Assembly: GCA_964351745.1 (NCBI GenBank)
Contig: CAYGPI010000008.1
Span: 1 to 49,952 of the forward strand
Direction: 5' to 3'
DNA: 49,952 nt
Source of the DNA: CAYNJF01 sp964351745
Lineage (GTDB): Bacteria > Pseudomonadota > Gammaproteobacteria > Berkiellales > Berkiellaceae
Shown here: in pieces, positions 26,616 to 34,901 of the stretch
Position numbering within the stretch: position 1 is the stretch's first letter
Layout of the letters: every line of letters starts with the position of its first letter
Notes under the pieces: generated by a model
Databases searched by the model: none
What the model was told of the DNA's origin: nothing
What the model saw: only the letters and a program-made list of their open reading frames with translations
Made by a program: the position numbers and the translations under genes

Positions 26616-27492
26616 TCTCAGTCTCCCCTTCTAAATATTTATCTAATGCTTTTTCATAATCAAGATAATTGATCGTGTTATATAAGGACTCTCTGGTTTG
26701 CATCTGCTTTAAACACGACTCTTGTGTACCCTGTTCTTTTATCGCTGTTAGCACTTGAGTGGCAGCAAAGTTCATCGCTCTATAAGCGCTCAATGGATAC
26801 AAAACGGCCTCAACACCGACACCCTGAAGTTCTGAAGTTGTGCTTAACGGTGTTTTACCAAATTCAGTCATGTTAGCTAAAATTGGAACTTTTAATGCTT
26901 TTGAAAAAAGTCTGTAGGTTTCATGCTCAGACGCTGCTTCAACAAAAATCATATCAGCCCCTGCATCTTGATAGGCAAGAGCACGCTCAACAGCAGATTC
27001 ATTGCCTTCAATCCCAATGGCATCTGTTCTTGCTATCACTACAAAATCATCCTTTAACCGACCATCAGTTGCCGCTTTAATGCGACCTACCATTTCTTGA
27101 GTTGAGACAAGTTGCTTGCCATCTCGATGCCCACAACGCTTTTGAGAGGATTGATCTTCAATGTGGGCACCATAGGCACCAGCTTTACTCATTTCAGCAA
27201 AGGCTCTATAAACATTTAATGGACTCCCCCACCCCGTATCAGCATCAACAAATAGAGGCAAAGACGTTCTTGAGGTGATTCTTCGAATCTGCAACAGCAC
27301 ATCATCCAGTGAACTTAAGCTCAAATCAGGCAACCCTAAATCTGCTGTTGAGACACCCCCTCCTGATAAATACAAAGCTTTAAACCCAATCTCTTGAGCT
27401 ATTAAAGCTATCAAAGGGTTGATGACACCAACAATTTGTAGCGGCTGCTCGGCTTTGAGAAGCTTTTGGAAAGGAGATAATGAAGCAAACAT
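26605..27492 (-). CDS. prpB: 2-methylisocitrate lyase
   Basis: Cleaves 2-methylisocitrate to pyruvate and succinate; it belongs to the PEP mutase/isocitrate lyase superfamily. The ATG at 27492 has AGGA nine bases upstream and gives 295 residues, matching E. coli PrpB (296); a start at 27588 would add 32 odd residues. Seen: IGFKALYLSGGGVSTADLGLPD, PLFVDADTGWG (metal-binding Asp), HIEDQSSQKRCGHRDGK (with the catalytic Cys in KRCGH), IARTDA and DMIFVEA. First gene of prpBCD; its promoter must lie in the 176-bp gap upstream. Confidence 0.95.
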   Translation of the reverse strand: MFASLSPFQKLLKAEQPLQIVGVINPLIALIAQEIGFKALYLSGGGVSTADLGLPDLSLSSLDDVLLQIRRITSRTSLPLFVDADTGWGSPLNVYRAFAEMSKAGAYGAHIEDQSSQKRCGHRDGKQLVSTQEMVGRIKAATDGRLKDDFVVIARTDAIGIEGNESAVERALAYQDAGADMIFVEAASEHETYRLFSKALKVPILANMTEFGKTPLSTTSELQGVGVEAVLYPLSAYRAMNFAATQVLTAIKEQGTQESCLKQMQTRESLYNTINYLDYEKALDKYLEGETENGR

Positions 27493-27592
27493 GTGAGAAA
27501 ACTTCCTATACGGATAATCGATGAATGTATTGTAACCTTGATTATATGCATAGAAACGTCGCAGCGCAGCACTTATAAAAGTGAGCACTTTA

Positions 27593-27614
27593 GGTTATCA
27601 TTGATAGCCTTTTT
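27593..27614 (+). terminator. Orphan plus-strand terminator-like hairpin upstream of prpB
   Basis: GGTTATC (27593-27599) pairs with GATAGCC (27603-27609) including one U-G pair, around a 3-nt loop, and T5 follows (27610-27614). It would stop plus-strand transcription, but no plus-strand gene ends here; on the minus strand the same bases read as an A-run followed by the hairpin in the prpB leader. Confidence 0.35.
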
Positions 27615-27668
27615 AAGACTTACCTAGGGACTGATTAGATATGAGCTGCACCCCTAAAGATCTAAATT

Positions 27669-30600
27669 TTAACCGTTAAGATTCATTGGAGGCCTTTTTT
27701 TAGTATGCTCAGCCACTTTACTCGCTAACTCGTCTTGATGTTCAAGGTTATGATGCATGATATGACTATCTCTCAACATCGTTACAGCTCTCATTGGAGC
27801 TCTCAATGGTTCTTGAACGACTTCAACCATTTCATTATCAGGCGTTAATTCTCCTTCATACTCTGAATGTTGCATTTTCAAAGATTTAAAAATAATTCTT
27901 TCTTCTAAGTATAATTCTCTTAATCTCTCTTCAAGGGCAACTCTAAGTTCTTGGCCTTGCTCGTGCTGCATATCATCACAAAAGTCTGAAAGATCCTGTG
28001 GCGAAATAATGGCTTTCAACGGTTGGTATTCTTCCTCAAGCTTGGCTAGTTTTTCATGTTCTACCACAAGAGCTTCATTAATTTTAGCTACGTAACTATG
28101 AAGCTGCGACTTTTTAAGAAGATATTTCTCCTTGCGCTCCAATAACTCAGGAGGCCATTCAGATAAGCCCTGATCTACAAAGGCATCCTCAATCGACTGG
28201 AGCGCCATGGCCATTTGCTCAATACCATCTGAACATTGGAGCAGCAAGGCTATTTTCTCATCAATCTTGGATTGCTGAGCCAATATCTTATGATTTAAAT
28301 CATCTGCTTTTAAAAATGTTGCTTTTGAAATCTGACTGAAATCAGATTTAACCACATATCCATCATCCTTTGGAAATTTACGCAATAGCGATCTTGCCTC
28401 AACAATAAGAGGGACCAGCTCAAGCTCATGCGCTCTGATTAATTGTTGCTCATGCATACCATAATATTTGTGCATGAGGTTCTTAAAGGATTTCTGCTTT
28501 TCAAAAACAACTTCTGGCCCCCAGTACAAATCAAAATATTGATCAAGAGCCTTTTCTCCCTCATGTAGCAATGCTTTTTTCTCTTCATCAGTCGCGTAGA
28601 AATAAGTAGGATTATGCCTAACATTAGGTATCTGAACTGAATTAATTTGATATGTATCATGTAATTGCTCAGAGCGATTTAGCATGCCTGCAATCACTCT
28701 GCTGGCAAATTTAGCAATATCCAAATCTCGATGCTGTTCATCCATAATCCCCCATCTGGCTTTAATGTCATCCTCTGAGTCTACCAACAACCCTACGGTA
28801 CATGGATTCACATGAGCCTCGTTCAAACCATGCGATAAGAAGTCTGGATGATCAAAAATGTCGATGGGATACAAACTAGATGTATCACCCGACACATAAG
28901 TTTCACCATCATAGGTTTGTGGCTGCATCGCAAACGGTTTAGCCATCGTAATAGAAAGGCCTTTCAAAAGTGGCATATCAGGAACAGCTCGATGAGAAAG
29001 CTCTTTCATCGTACCATCCGATAATTTTGTCCCGGTTAAGTAAATTTCTTTCAAATTTAAACCAGGATAGACTCGATCTAAAGCCTGTAATTGTCCAAAG
29101 GTAATATTTTCCAAACTGCTTATATTGTGCTTTTGAAGCAACACTTGTAACTCTTGCGATAAATAGGCATCCACCTTGGCATTATAAGAAGCATCATCTT
29201 GGTCACCCTTGTAGCCAGCTTTAAGAGACTCTAAAGTCGGCGTGCCTAATGTTCTTAAAATTTCCTTTTTAAGATTATCCTCAAGTTTGCTAACAATAAG
29301 TTTTGACATAAGGTCCTGAAAAGCCTCTCCCTTATAAATCCCTTTATTTTTAAAAAGAGATATTAAAGAAGATATGCCTATTTTATGCCCCTTGTACTTA
29401 AACAAGGTTGGATCCCACTTGACTTTGGGATCTAAGATAACACTCATTGAAATTTCACTCATCATGATCTCTTCAAGCTCTGTTGGAGAATAACCAATCG
29501 CCATGAGAGCGCCAATGACGCCACCAAAAGAGCCGCCAGCAAATCTTTTAACGCCTTCTAATTGGCCATTCTTTTCAAATGATTTTAGTGCTCCAACAAT
29601 AGCGACATTATTAATTCCATTGCCACTAAGAACAACATTTTCTATAGGAGGCCTCTGATTTTTCATTAGCCGCGTTGAGGCACCAGAGCGCGCTAACAAG
29701 TCTTCGGCCTTATCTTTGATGTGCTCCTGTGGTGCGGGTCTCAAATCTAATTCTTGGTTTCGACTAGCTAAATTGGCACTAATGGATTGTTGCCAATCCC
29801 GTTTTCTGTTAAACCTAGAAGGCATCTTCCATATCCTACTTCTTACTGAGCGCACGAGACCTTTCACACTCCAATAAGGAATTTTTACTAAGCCCTTGAT
29901 GATATAAAAACTAAGCTTAACCGGTGAAAAAATAATCTTGCCAATCGTTGGCGCAAACGAATAGGTTAACCACTGCCTAAAGTTTCTTCCTAAATGTTTT
30001 GCATCAAGGTACGTTCGATGCCAAGCACCTCCGAAAAATGTATGTTTTTTATTAAGCTTTTGAAAGATAGAAGGGTTAGGCTCATCGGCGCGATGATGCC
30101 AGTGTTTATAATATTGGTTACTTTTTGTTCTTGCCTGCAGTGTCATATCAATGTTTTCTGGCTTAACATGAGTAAAAAGAGATTCTTCCCCAAAATAGCA
30201 AGCTGAAGTAAATCGATTTTTTGCTGCCAGATGGTTCATTTGGAAAACTTTAAGACGAACCGCATTCTCATTCGCTTTAAGCGCTTCAACATCTTCATTG
30301 AATTGTTGAGCTTTTTGCGCTGATACCCTTGGTAAATTTTGAACGCTCAGTTCAATCTGTGAAAAATCAAAATCCCCAGCCTGTAGCGGATCACGCATCG
30401 CTGCCACCAGAGCTTGCAACATAAGCTGCGCATCATGTGCGCCCATGCCGGTGCCAGAAATAGTCAAATTGATTTTTGCATCCTCTGGTTTTAACTTAAG
30501 TGATTTAATATGTCTAATTTGCCATTTAAGATGCTTCAAAAACTTCTCTTTATTCTTCTCAAAGTTATCTTCACGGTTTTTATAATGCTCAGATAATTGG

Positions 30601-33041
30601 CGATACTTTAAATGATTTGCGTCTCTAAGTGGATCTTGAAAAATCATAAAAAGCTCTTTCACTTGAACCGTGGGATTTTCTAAGGTGCTATCTTCTGGCA
30701 CGAGCAGTTGTGCTTCTATGGGATGTACTTTTGTGATGGTGCGAGTCTTATGATCAACAACTTCATTTTCAGGTTGAGCCAAAACATGTTTCACTTCAAA
30801 CCCTGTGTGATGCAATCCAACCGTCCCATTTTCTGTCACTTGGACATGTTGATTGTTATACCTAACATTCTCTCTAGTGTTAAAATCAATATAGTCACCC
30901 CAGTTCCCAGTCACCAAACGCTCTTCAAGCTCCAATAACGACATCGCCATATTGAAATCTTCGCTGACTTGCGATCTTTGAGAATCATCCACACCATAGT
31001 CGACCGGAATTGTACGCTGAACATTCGTAAAGGGCTCTTCTGGATCCATGCGAGGATCTTGAGGTCTTAGGCCTTTAGCTTCCATCACATCAATTAAAAC
31101 ATCCAAATGTTCATGATATTGATCTCTCATGTCTGTTAAAGATTGAATGAGATCATCTTTAATAATCATACTCAATGTTTTTTCCTGTAAGAACAGAGCA
31201 TGCAGTTCTTCGTTACGACTCTCCTCAATGTGCTCAAGCTGAGCGACTATTTGATTTCGCTCAAGTATTTTTCCTTCAACCTTTTCATTAATTTTTTGTT
31301 GTCTTTTTTCTAGTCGATCAATGTTTAATCTAACGGCTTCTAATTCTTCAGCATATGGAAAGATTTCTGAGGTGCTATTTAACGCCTGGAAATCTTCCCT
31401 TCTAGTCATAGAATCGTAGATGCCCGTAATCGTTGCCCACCGACTTCTTTCTCGAGATAAAGCTGCTTCGGTCATTTGATTATCATGCTCAATAGCCTCA
31501 ATCTCAAGTTCAACTGCTTTCAAATGCTCTTGAGCTTGAAGGTGCGCTTCGAAATCCTCTCTCTGAGAGTCAACAAATTTAAAAGCTTCAGGACTCATCG
31601 ATCCTGCATCATTGATGGCTAATTGAACCTCTTTTAAGACATCGGAGAGTGCTACCTGCTCTTTAAAAATATCTAAGGTTGCTTGTAATTGAGCTAACTG
31701 ATGACCAACGTTCTGATAAGCATCCTGCAGCTGAACTTCACTCATAACATAGTATTTTTGGTAATAGTCTTCAAAGACTTGAGCTTCATACACGACGTCT
31801 GGCCCATGATAAAGATCAAGGTAAGCTTGCGTTGTATCAGCGCCTTCCTTAATCGCTCTTAAAACTTTTTCAGTTGGGATATCAAGCTGCATGGTATCAA
31901 TATCAACATCATAAATTTGTATGAGATTCATATCATGCTTCGCTTTAAGCTCTTCAAGTCGGCTATGGTAAGCATGCATAATTTGCCCTAGATAGTTTTT
32001 AAAGCTAACGTGCTGATTTAAATCACCATCATCGACACCCCAACGCTGCTCAATCTCTTTTTTGCTATCTACTAAAAAACCTAAAGTACATGGATTAACG
32101 CCAGCTTCATTGATCCCATGAGACAGGTATGCTGGCTTATCAAACATTTTAAGTGGTGCATTGTCAGCGACGCCTCCGTCACAATAATAATGCCCCTTAT
32201 AATAGACTGGCTCAAAACCACCAGGGAAACATGAAGAAATGGCAACGCCCTCAAAGACTGGCATGTTGGCATCTGTTTCATGAGAAAAGACTTTTAGTGA
32301 ACCATCCGTTAGTCGAGTCCCTGTCACATATAAGTCAAACCCCTTTATTTTTGGATAATCCTTAAATTCATCATTAATTTTTTTCAATTGCCCGAAAGTT
32401 ACAGCACCTAGCTCATCAATTTCATGCTGATCAAGATACTGCTCATATTTTTCTTTTAAAAAAACATCAATACGCCGTTGAGTCATCACTTCATCAAAAT
32501 TATTCTTCTTGCTAAACGCTCTTTCTTCTTCAAATAAATCAGCATACTTTTCTTTTAAATAGGCTTCGATGCGATTTTTTAGCTTATCGGCAAGAAGCTC
32601 TTTCATCACCTCCCTAAATTTATCGCCCTTAAAGGCACCTTTATGTTTAAAAACATTAATGATGGTTGATATACCAACAGGGATCCCCTTAGGTCCTTTT
32701 ACTTTTGGATCCCACTGGCAACGCTGATCCATCAAGGATTTCATGTCTAGCACTTCTGTGAGAATGTATTTGATTTCATCTGAGGTATAACCAACAGCTA
32801 ACAACATCGCGGTGATACTTCCTGCTGATGAGCCACCAACCCGTTTAACTTCACCTAAAACATGATTATCTTCTAAGGCTTGTATTGCACCGACGTATAC
32901 AACACCTTTAGCGCCACCACCCTCGAACACAAGGTTTTCAATGGGGGGCCTGCGAGTAGATGGTTTTGACATCTCCTGAAGCCTTGCCTCATGATCAAGT
33001 TTCATTGCCTCTACTTCTACTGTTTCGATACCGCCTGGCAT
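27669..33041 (-). CDS. Giant protein with two patatin-like phospholipase domains
   Basis: 1790 residues from the ATG at 33041, which has GGGGAAG just upstream; an in-frame TTG at 33137 would add 32 residues. Patatin domain 1 (about 30-400) has the oxyanion loop GGGAKG, nucleophile motif GSSAG (Ser near 72) and catalytic Asp in CDGGVADNAP (near 289), so it looks active. A coiled-coil Glu/Gln-rich region and an unknown segment (about 430-1080) follow, with a basic hydrophobic stretch (FSPVKLSFYIIKGLVKIPY) that may touch membrane. Patatin domain 2 (about 1130-1500) keeps GGSFGG but has SGNGIN for GGGAKG and VSGD for CDGG, so it is probably inactive. A coiled coil ends the protein. ExoU/VipD-type phospholipase effectors are its closest functional analogues; secretion is not shown. 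Confidence 0.85.
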   Translation of the reverse strand: MPGGIETVEVEAMKLDHEARLQEMSKPSTRRPPIENLVFEGGGAKGVVYVGAIQALEDNHVLGEVKRVGGSSAGSITAMLLAVGYTSDEIKYILTEVLDMKSLMDQRCQWDPKVKGPKGIPVGISTIINVFKHKGAFKGDKFREVMKELLADKLKNRIEAYLKEKYADLFEEERAFSKKNNFDEVMTQRRIDVFLKEKYEQYLDQHEIDELGAVTFGQLKKINDEFKDYPKIKGFDLYVTGTRLTDGSLKVFSHETDANMPVFEGVAISSCFPGGFEPVYYKGHYYCDGGVADNAPLKMFDKPAYLSHGINEAGVNPCTLGFLVDSKKEIEQRWGVDDGDLNQHVSFKNYLGQIMHAYHSRLEELKAKHDMNLIQIYDVDIDTMQLDIPTEKVLRAIKEGADTTQAYLDLYHGPDVVYEAQVFEDYYQKYYVMSEVQLQDAYQNVGHQLAQLQATLDIFKEQVALSDVLKEVQLAINDAGSMSPEAFKFVDSQREDFEAHLQAQEHLKAVELEIEAIEHDNQMTEAALSRERSRWATITGIYDSMTRREDFQALNSTSEIFPYAEELEAVRLNIDRLEKRQQKINEKVEGKILERNQIVAQLEHIEESRNEELHALFLQEKTLSMIIKDDLIQSLTDMRDQYHEHLDVLIDVMEAKGLRPQDPRMDPEEPFTNVQRTIPVDYGVDDSQRSQVSEDFNMAMSLLELEERLVTGNWGDYIDFNTRENVRYNNQHVQVTENGTVGLHHTGFEVKHVLAQPENEVVDHKTRTITKVHPIEAQLLVPEDSTLENPTVQVKELFMIFQDPLRDANHLKYRQLSEHYKNREDNFEKNKEKFLKHLKWQIRHIKSLKLKPEDAKINLTISGTGMGAHDAQLMLQALVAAMRDPLQAGDFDFSQIELSVQNLPRVSAQKAQQFNEDVEALKANENAVRLKVFQMNHLAAKNRFTSACYFGEESLFTHVKPENIDMTLQARTKSNQYYKHWHHRADEPNPSIFQKLNKKHTFFGGAWHRTYLDAKHLGRNFRQWLTYSFAPTIGKIIFSPVKLSFYIIKGLVKIPYWSVKGLVRSVRSRIWKMPSRFNRKRDWQQSISANLASRNQELDLRPAPQEHIKDKAEDLLARSGASTRLMKNQRPPIENVVLSGNGINNVAIVGALKSFEKNGQLEGVKRFAGGSFGGVIGALMAIGYSPTELEEIMMSEISMSVILDPKVKWDPTLFKYKGHKIGISSLISLFKNKGIYKGEAFQDLMSKLIVSKLEDNLKKEILRTLGTPTLESLKAGYKGDQDDASYNAKVDAYLSQELQVLLQKHNISSLENITFGQLQALDRVYPGLNLKEIYLTGTKLSDGTMKELSHRAVPDMPLLKGLSITMAKPFAMQPQTYDGETYVSGDTSSLYPIDIFDHPDFLSHGLNEAHVNPCTVGLLVDSEDDIKARWGIMDEQHRDLDIAKFASRVIAGMLNRSEQLHDTYQINSVQIPNVRHNPTYFYATDEEKKALLHEGEKALDQYFDLYWGPEVVFEKQKSFKNLMHKYYGMHEQQLIRAHELELVPLIVEARSLLRKFPKDDGYVVKSDFSQISKATFLKADDLNHKILAQQSKIDEKIALLLQCSDGIEQMAMALQSIEDAFVDQGLSEWPPELLERKEKYLLKKSQLHSYVAKINEALVVEHEKLAKLEEEYQPLKAIISPQDLSDFCDDMQHEQGQELRVALEERLRELYLEERIIFKSLKMQHSEYEGELTPDNEMVEVVQEPLRAPMRAVTMLRDSHIMHHNLEHQDELASKVAEHTKKRPPMNLNG

Positions 33042-33310
33042 ACAATGCTTCCCCAACGAGATTAGCTTGCTCCTAATATAAATAGGAGTCCCACCACCAA
33101 ACTTAGTTAAAATTCTAACATATTTGGAGATCACCAAGTAGTCAAATAATGAAAAAATAAGTGTACCAGCACCTTTATGGATATCTTTTGACTAAAAACG
33201 TATATTTAGCCTCATGGAATGATGAGCAATCATGCTGGTATTGACGAATCGTCATTTAAAGTTAGAAAATTGACCATGATTCACATCTGTGCTATATTCT
33301 AGTACCCAAA

Positions 33311-34366
33311 ATGCATCGATGCTCGCTAATGCTTCATAAAAACCCAGCAAAGACAACGGCCGTAGGTGAAAAATCCATAGGGATAAATGCCTCACCAGCC
33401 GCTCCCACAACGCACACTCTTGCTGAAGATGTCACTTGGATTGAACAATTTTCACAATTTGAAAAATCTCTGAAACCTGTCAAAAAGGCCAATGGATTTC
33501 ATTGCAAACTTGATGCCTTAAAAACAATTTTCACACAATGTGCTGATAACTACCATAAATTGTGGCTTGACTATAAAGCCGAATCGATACTGATAGCTTT
33601 TACAAAAACAAACAAATTTCACTCCAATATTTTTAAAGAGGATACAGCTCTCACAGAGCACTTATCACTAGATAATAACTTTATTCTTTTCTCATTTTAT
33701 AAAGACGCTCAAATGCTTGATAGTGACATCGTGATGCAGCTTAGAGTCTCACAAGATGGCAGTTTTGCAGAACTTGTCTATATCACTAAATGCAATACTT
33801 TGAGTGGCACAAACGTTCTAACACTACTCCATCAATTTACCGATGTGTTAAAAATCCCATCTATTCTCTTACTCGATGATGCTAAATCAGGTGAAATCCC
33901 GCTTCGTTTGCTAAGGCCACTAACCAAAAAAGACAGAAAGAGCTGGTATGGGGCTCATGGTTATGAAGTCTATGAATGCGAAAAGTTACCTTATAGAAGT
34001 GGGAAGATCTTCTTTTCTCAAATGAAAAGACTTTATGATGAGAGTATCGAGCTAGTAAGAAACAGCCCCATCAGCCAAGCTATTCAAAATCAAACTAGAC
34101 AATCAAGAATGAAAGCCCTTGAATTACTAAACCGATATTTTGGCAAAAAAGCCAAGGTTAACAAAATTACCATAACAAAACTGGCGTGTCGTATATTAAA
34201 GAAAAGTCAAAATCCCAGTGCCAAAACAAAAACTAAAGGCCATAAAGACTTACTCACTTTTTACAATCACTTCCTCACAAAGACGGGATCCACTAAACAA
34301 ATTTCACCATATGAACAGGCTATCGATGTACTTGATTCATACCGACTATTCATGAAAAAAAGATAG
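33311..34366 (+). CDS. Unknown 351-residue protein, faint acetyltransferase-like core
   Basis: I do not recognise a family with confidence. It is soluble with no signal peptide. Residues 125-230 (MQLRVSQDGSFAELVYITK, then a helix TNVLTLLHQFTDVLK, a strand SILLLDDA, and SWYGAHGYEVYE) follow the strand-helix-strand order and the FYxxxGFE-like ending of GNAT acetyltransferases. The acetyl-CoA loop (Q/RxxGxG/A) is not clear. The C-terminal third is basic and helical (Lys-rich, ending LFMKKR). It is divergent from the patatin gene and upstream of the tryptophan leader region, in the same direction as the trp operon but 228 bp before the first leader frame. Confidence 0.5.
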   Translation: MHRCSLMLHKNPAKTTAVGEKSIGINASPAAPTTHTLAEDVTWIEQFSQFEKSLKPVKKANGFHCKLDALKTIFTQCADNYHKLWLDYKAESILIAFTKTNKFHSNIFKEDTALTEHLSLDNNFILFSFYKDAQMLDSDIVMQLRVSQDGSFAELVYITKCNTLSGTNVLTLLHQFTDVLKIPSILLLDDAKSGEIPLRLLRPLTKKDRKSWYGAHGYEVYECEKLPYRSGKIFFSQMKRLYDESIELVRNSPISQAIQNQTRQSRMKALELLNRYFGKKAKVNKITITKLACRILKKSQNPSAKTKTKGHKDLLTFYNHFLTKTGSTKQISPYEQAIDVLDSYRLFMKKR

Positions 34367-34424
34367 AGTCTGTGTCAGTATTCACAAACATTCAAGACGT
34401 CCCCACGTAACCAAAGGACTTAAT

Positions 34425-34440
34425 TGTGCTACGTACCACA
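34425..34440. promoter_or_regulatory. Operator-like dyad upstream of the trp leader
   Basis: TGTGCTACGTACCACA is a 16-bp dyad with 14 of 16 positions symmetric, in the gap between the 351-residue gene and the trp leader. It lies about 100 bp before the candidate promoter. It does not match the E. coli TrpR operator, so the binding protein, if any, is unknown. It could also be chance. Confidence 0.25.
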
Positions 34441-34530
34441 GCTTAAACAAGGTAAGTGACCTTCTGTCATCCACGCTTAAAGCTGCCTTTGTATTCCAAA
34501 GAAAAAACCTTCTGAACAAGAACAAATACC

Positions 34531-34557
34531 TTGATCTGAAGAGAATAACCCTATAGA
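34531..34557 (+). promoter_or_regulatory. Candidate promoter of the kyn-trp operon
   Basis: TTGATC (34531-34536) and TATAGA (34552-34557) are separated by 15 bp, shorter than ideal. An AT-rich tract follows. A start near 34565 would place both short Trp-codon frames in the transcript. This is a weak match chosen by position. Confidence 0.3.
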
Positions 34558-34594
34558 GTATATTTTTTAAAGTATCAATTATTCAAAATTCAAT

Positions 34595-34654
34595 ATGATC
34601 ACTCTTAACATTGAAATCATGACTGTAAAAAGCTGGCGTTGGCTAACTCAATAG
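34595..34654 (+). CDS. Trp-codon leader peptide 1
   Basis: Short frame in the operon leader. From the ATG at 34619 it reads MTVKSWRWLTQ and stops; an in-frame ATG at 34595 would add eight residues (MITLNIEI). It has two Trp codons one codon apart (34634-34636 and 34640-34642), which is rare for such a short frame and typical of trp leader peptides. Both Trp codons lie in the 5' arm of a hairpin that is followed by a T-run. No strong ribosome-binding site is visible at either ATG, which is the main weakness. The expected role is to measure charged tRNA-Trp by ribosome stalling. Confidence 0.55.
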   Translation: MITLNIEIMTVKSWRWLTQ

Positions 34655-34677
34655 CCATACCAACTTGTCATTTTTTT
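34631..34677 (+). terminator. Candidate attenuator hairpin with T-run in the trp leader
   Basis: TGGCTA (34640-34645) pairs perfectly with TAGCCA (34652-34657) around a 6-nt loop. The stem can extend outward imperfectly: TGG at 34634-34636 pairs with CCA at 34660-34662, and AG at 34631-34632 with CT at 34664-34665. A T7 run lies at 34671-34677. The stem contains both Trp codons of leader peptide 1 and its stop codon, so a ribosome stalled at Trp would keep it open. The stem-to-T spacing of 5-6 nt is longer than in a textbook terminator. Confidence 0.45.
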
Positions 34678-34695
34678 CATTTTTAAGAGCGTCTC

Positions 34696-34824
34696 ATGAA
34701 CCTACACCATCATCATCTATTGCTAGAGCCATTTCGTTTTACAATATTTAGCTATCTACACTCAAAACTAATCAGACCATCTATTTTCACACACAACGCT
34801 ATATCTCCATGGCCTTGGGCCTAA
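34696..34824 (+). CDS. Trp-codon leader peptide 2 (42 residues, ends PWPWA)
   Basis: An ATG at 34696 with AAGAG six bases upstream opens a 42-codon frame that stops at TAA 34822-34824, 77 nt before the first transporter gene. It begins MNLHHHHLLLEPFRF and ends ISPWPWA, with Trp codons at 34810-34812 and 34816-34818, right before the stop. This position is where a ribosome waiting for charged tRNA-Trp would mask the strand (34803-34815) that can pair with the next gene's ribosome-binding site. The peptide itself resembles no protein I know, and its value is probably in being translated. The four His codons near the start are unexplained. Confidence 0.7.
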   Translation: MNLHHHHLLLEPFRFTIFSYLHSKLIRPSIFTHNAISPWPWA

Positions 34825-34897
34825 TTCTACGCCGCGTTAAATCTAATTTTATCTCATTTATTTCATTTGCCTAAAATTTTGCTTTAGGCCTGGAGAT
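34803..34897 (+). promoter_or_regulatory. Predicted translational attenuator hiding the ribosome-binding site of the trp operon
   Basis: The ribosome-binding site GGAG (34892-34895) of the first transporter gene lies in segment 34886-34897. This pairs with 34803-34809 plus 34811-34815 for 12 bp with one bulged T (34810, the first base of a Trp codon). Two rival pairings use the same region and leave GGAG free: GCCTAAA (34869-34875) with TTTAGGC (34883-34889), and GGCCTAA (34818-34824) with TTAGGCC (34884-34890). Stalling at the PWPW codons would cover 34803-34824 and favour the first rival (open state); release at the stop would allow the 12-bp closed state. Confidence 0.65.
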
Positions 34898-34901
34898 TAG
34901 T

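Noticed and set aside
34696..34824. Second leader peptide as a histidine operon leader
   Set aside because: The four His codons are at the start, far from any switchable structure, and no his gene follows; the PWPW codons at the pairing strand and the trp genes downstream explain it better.
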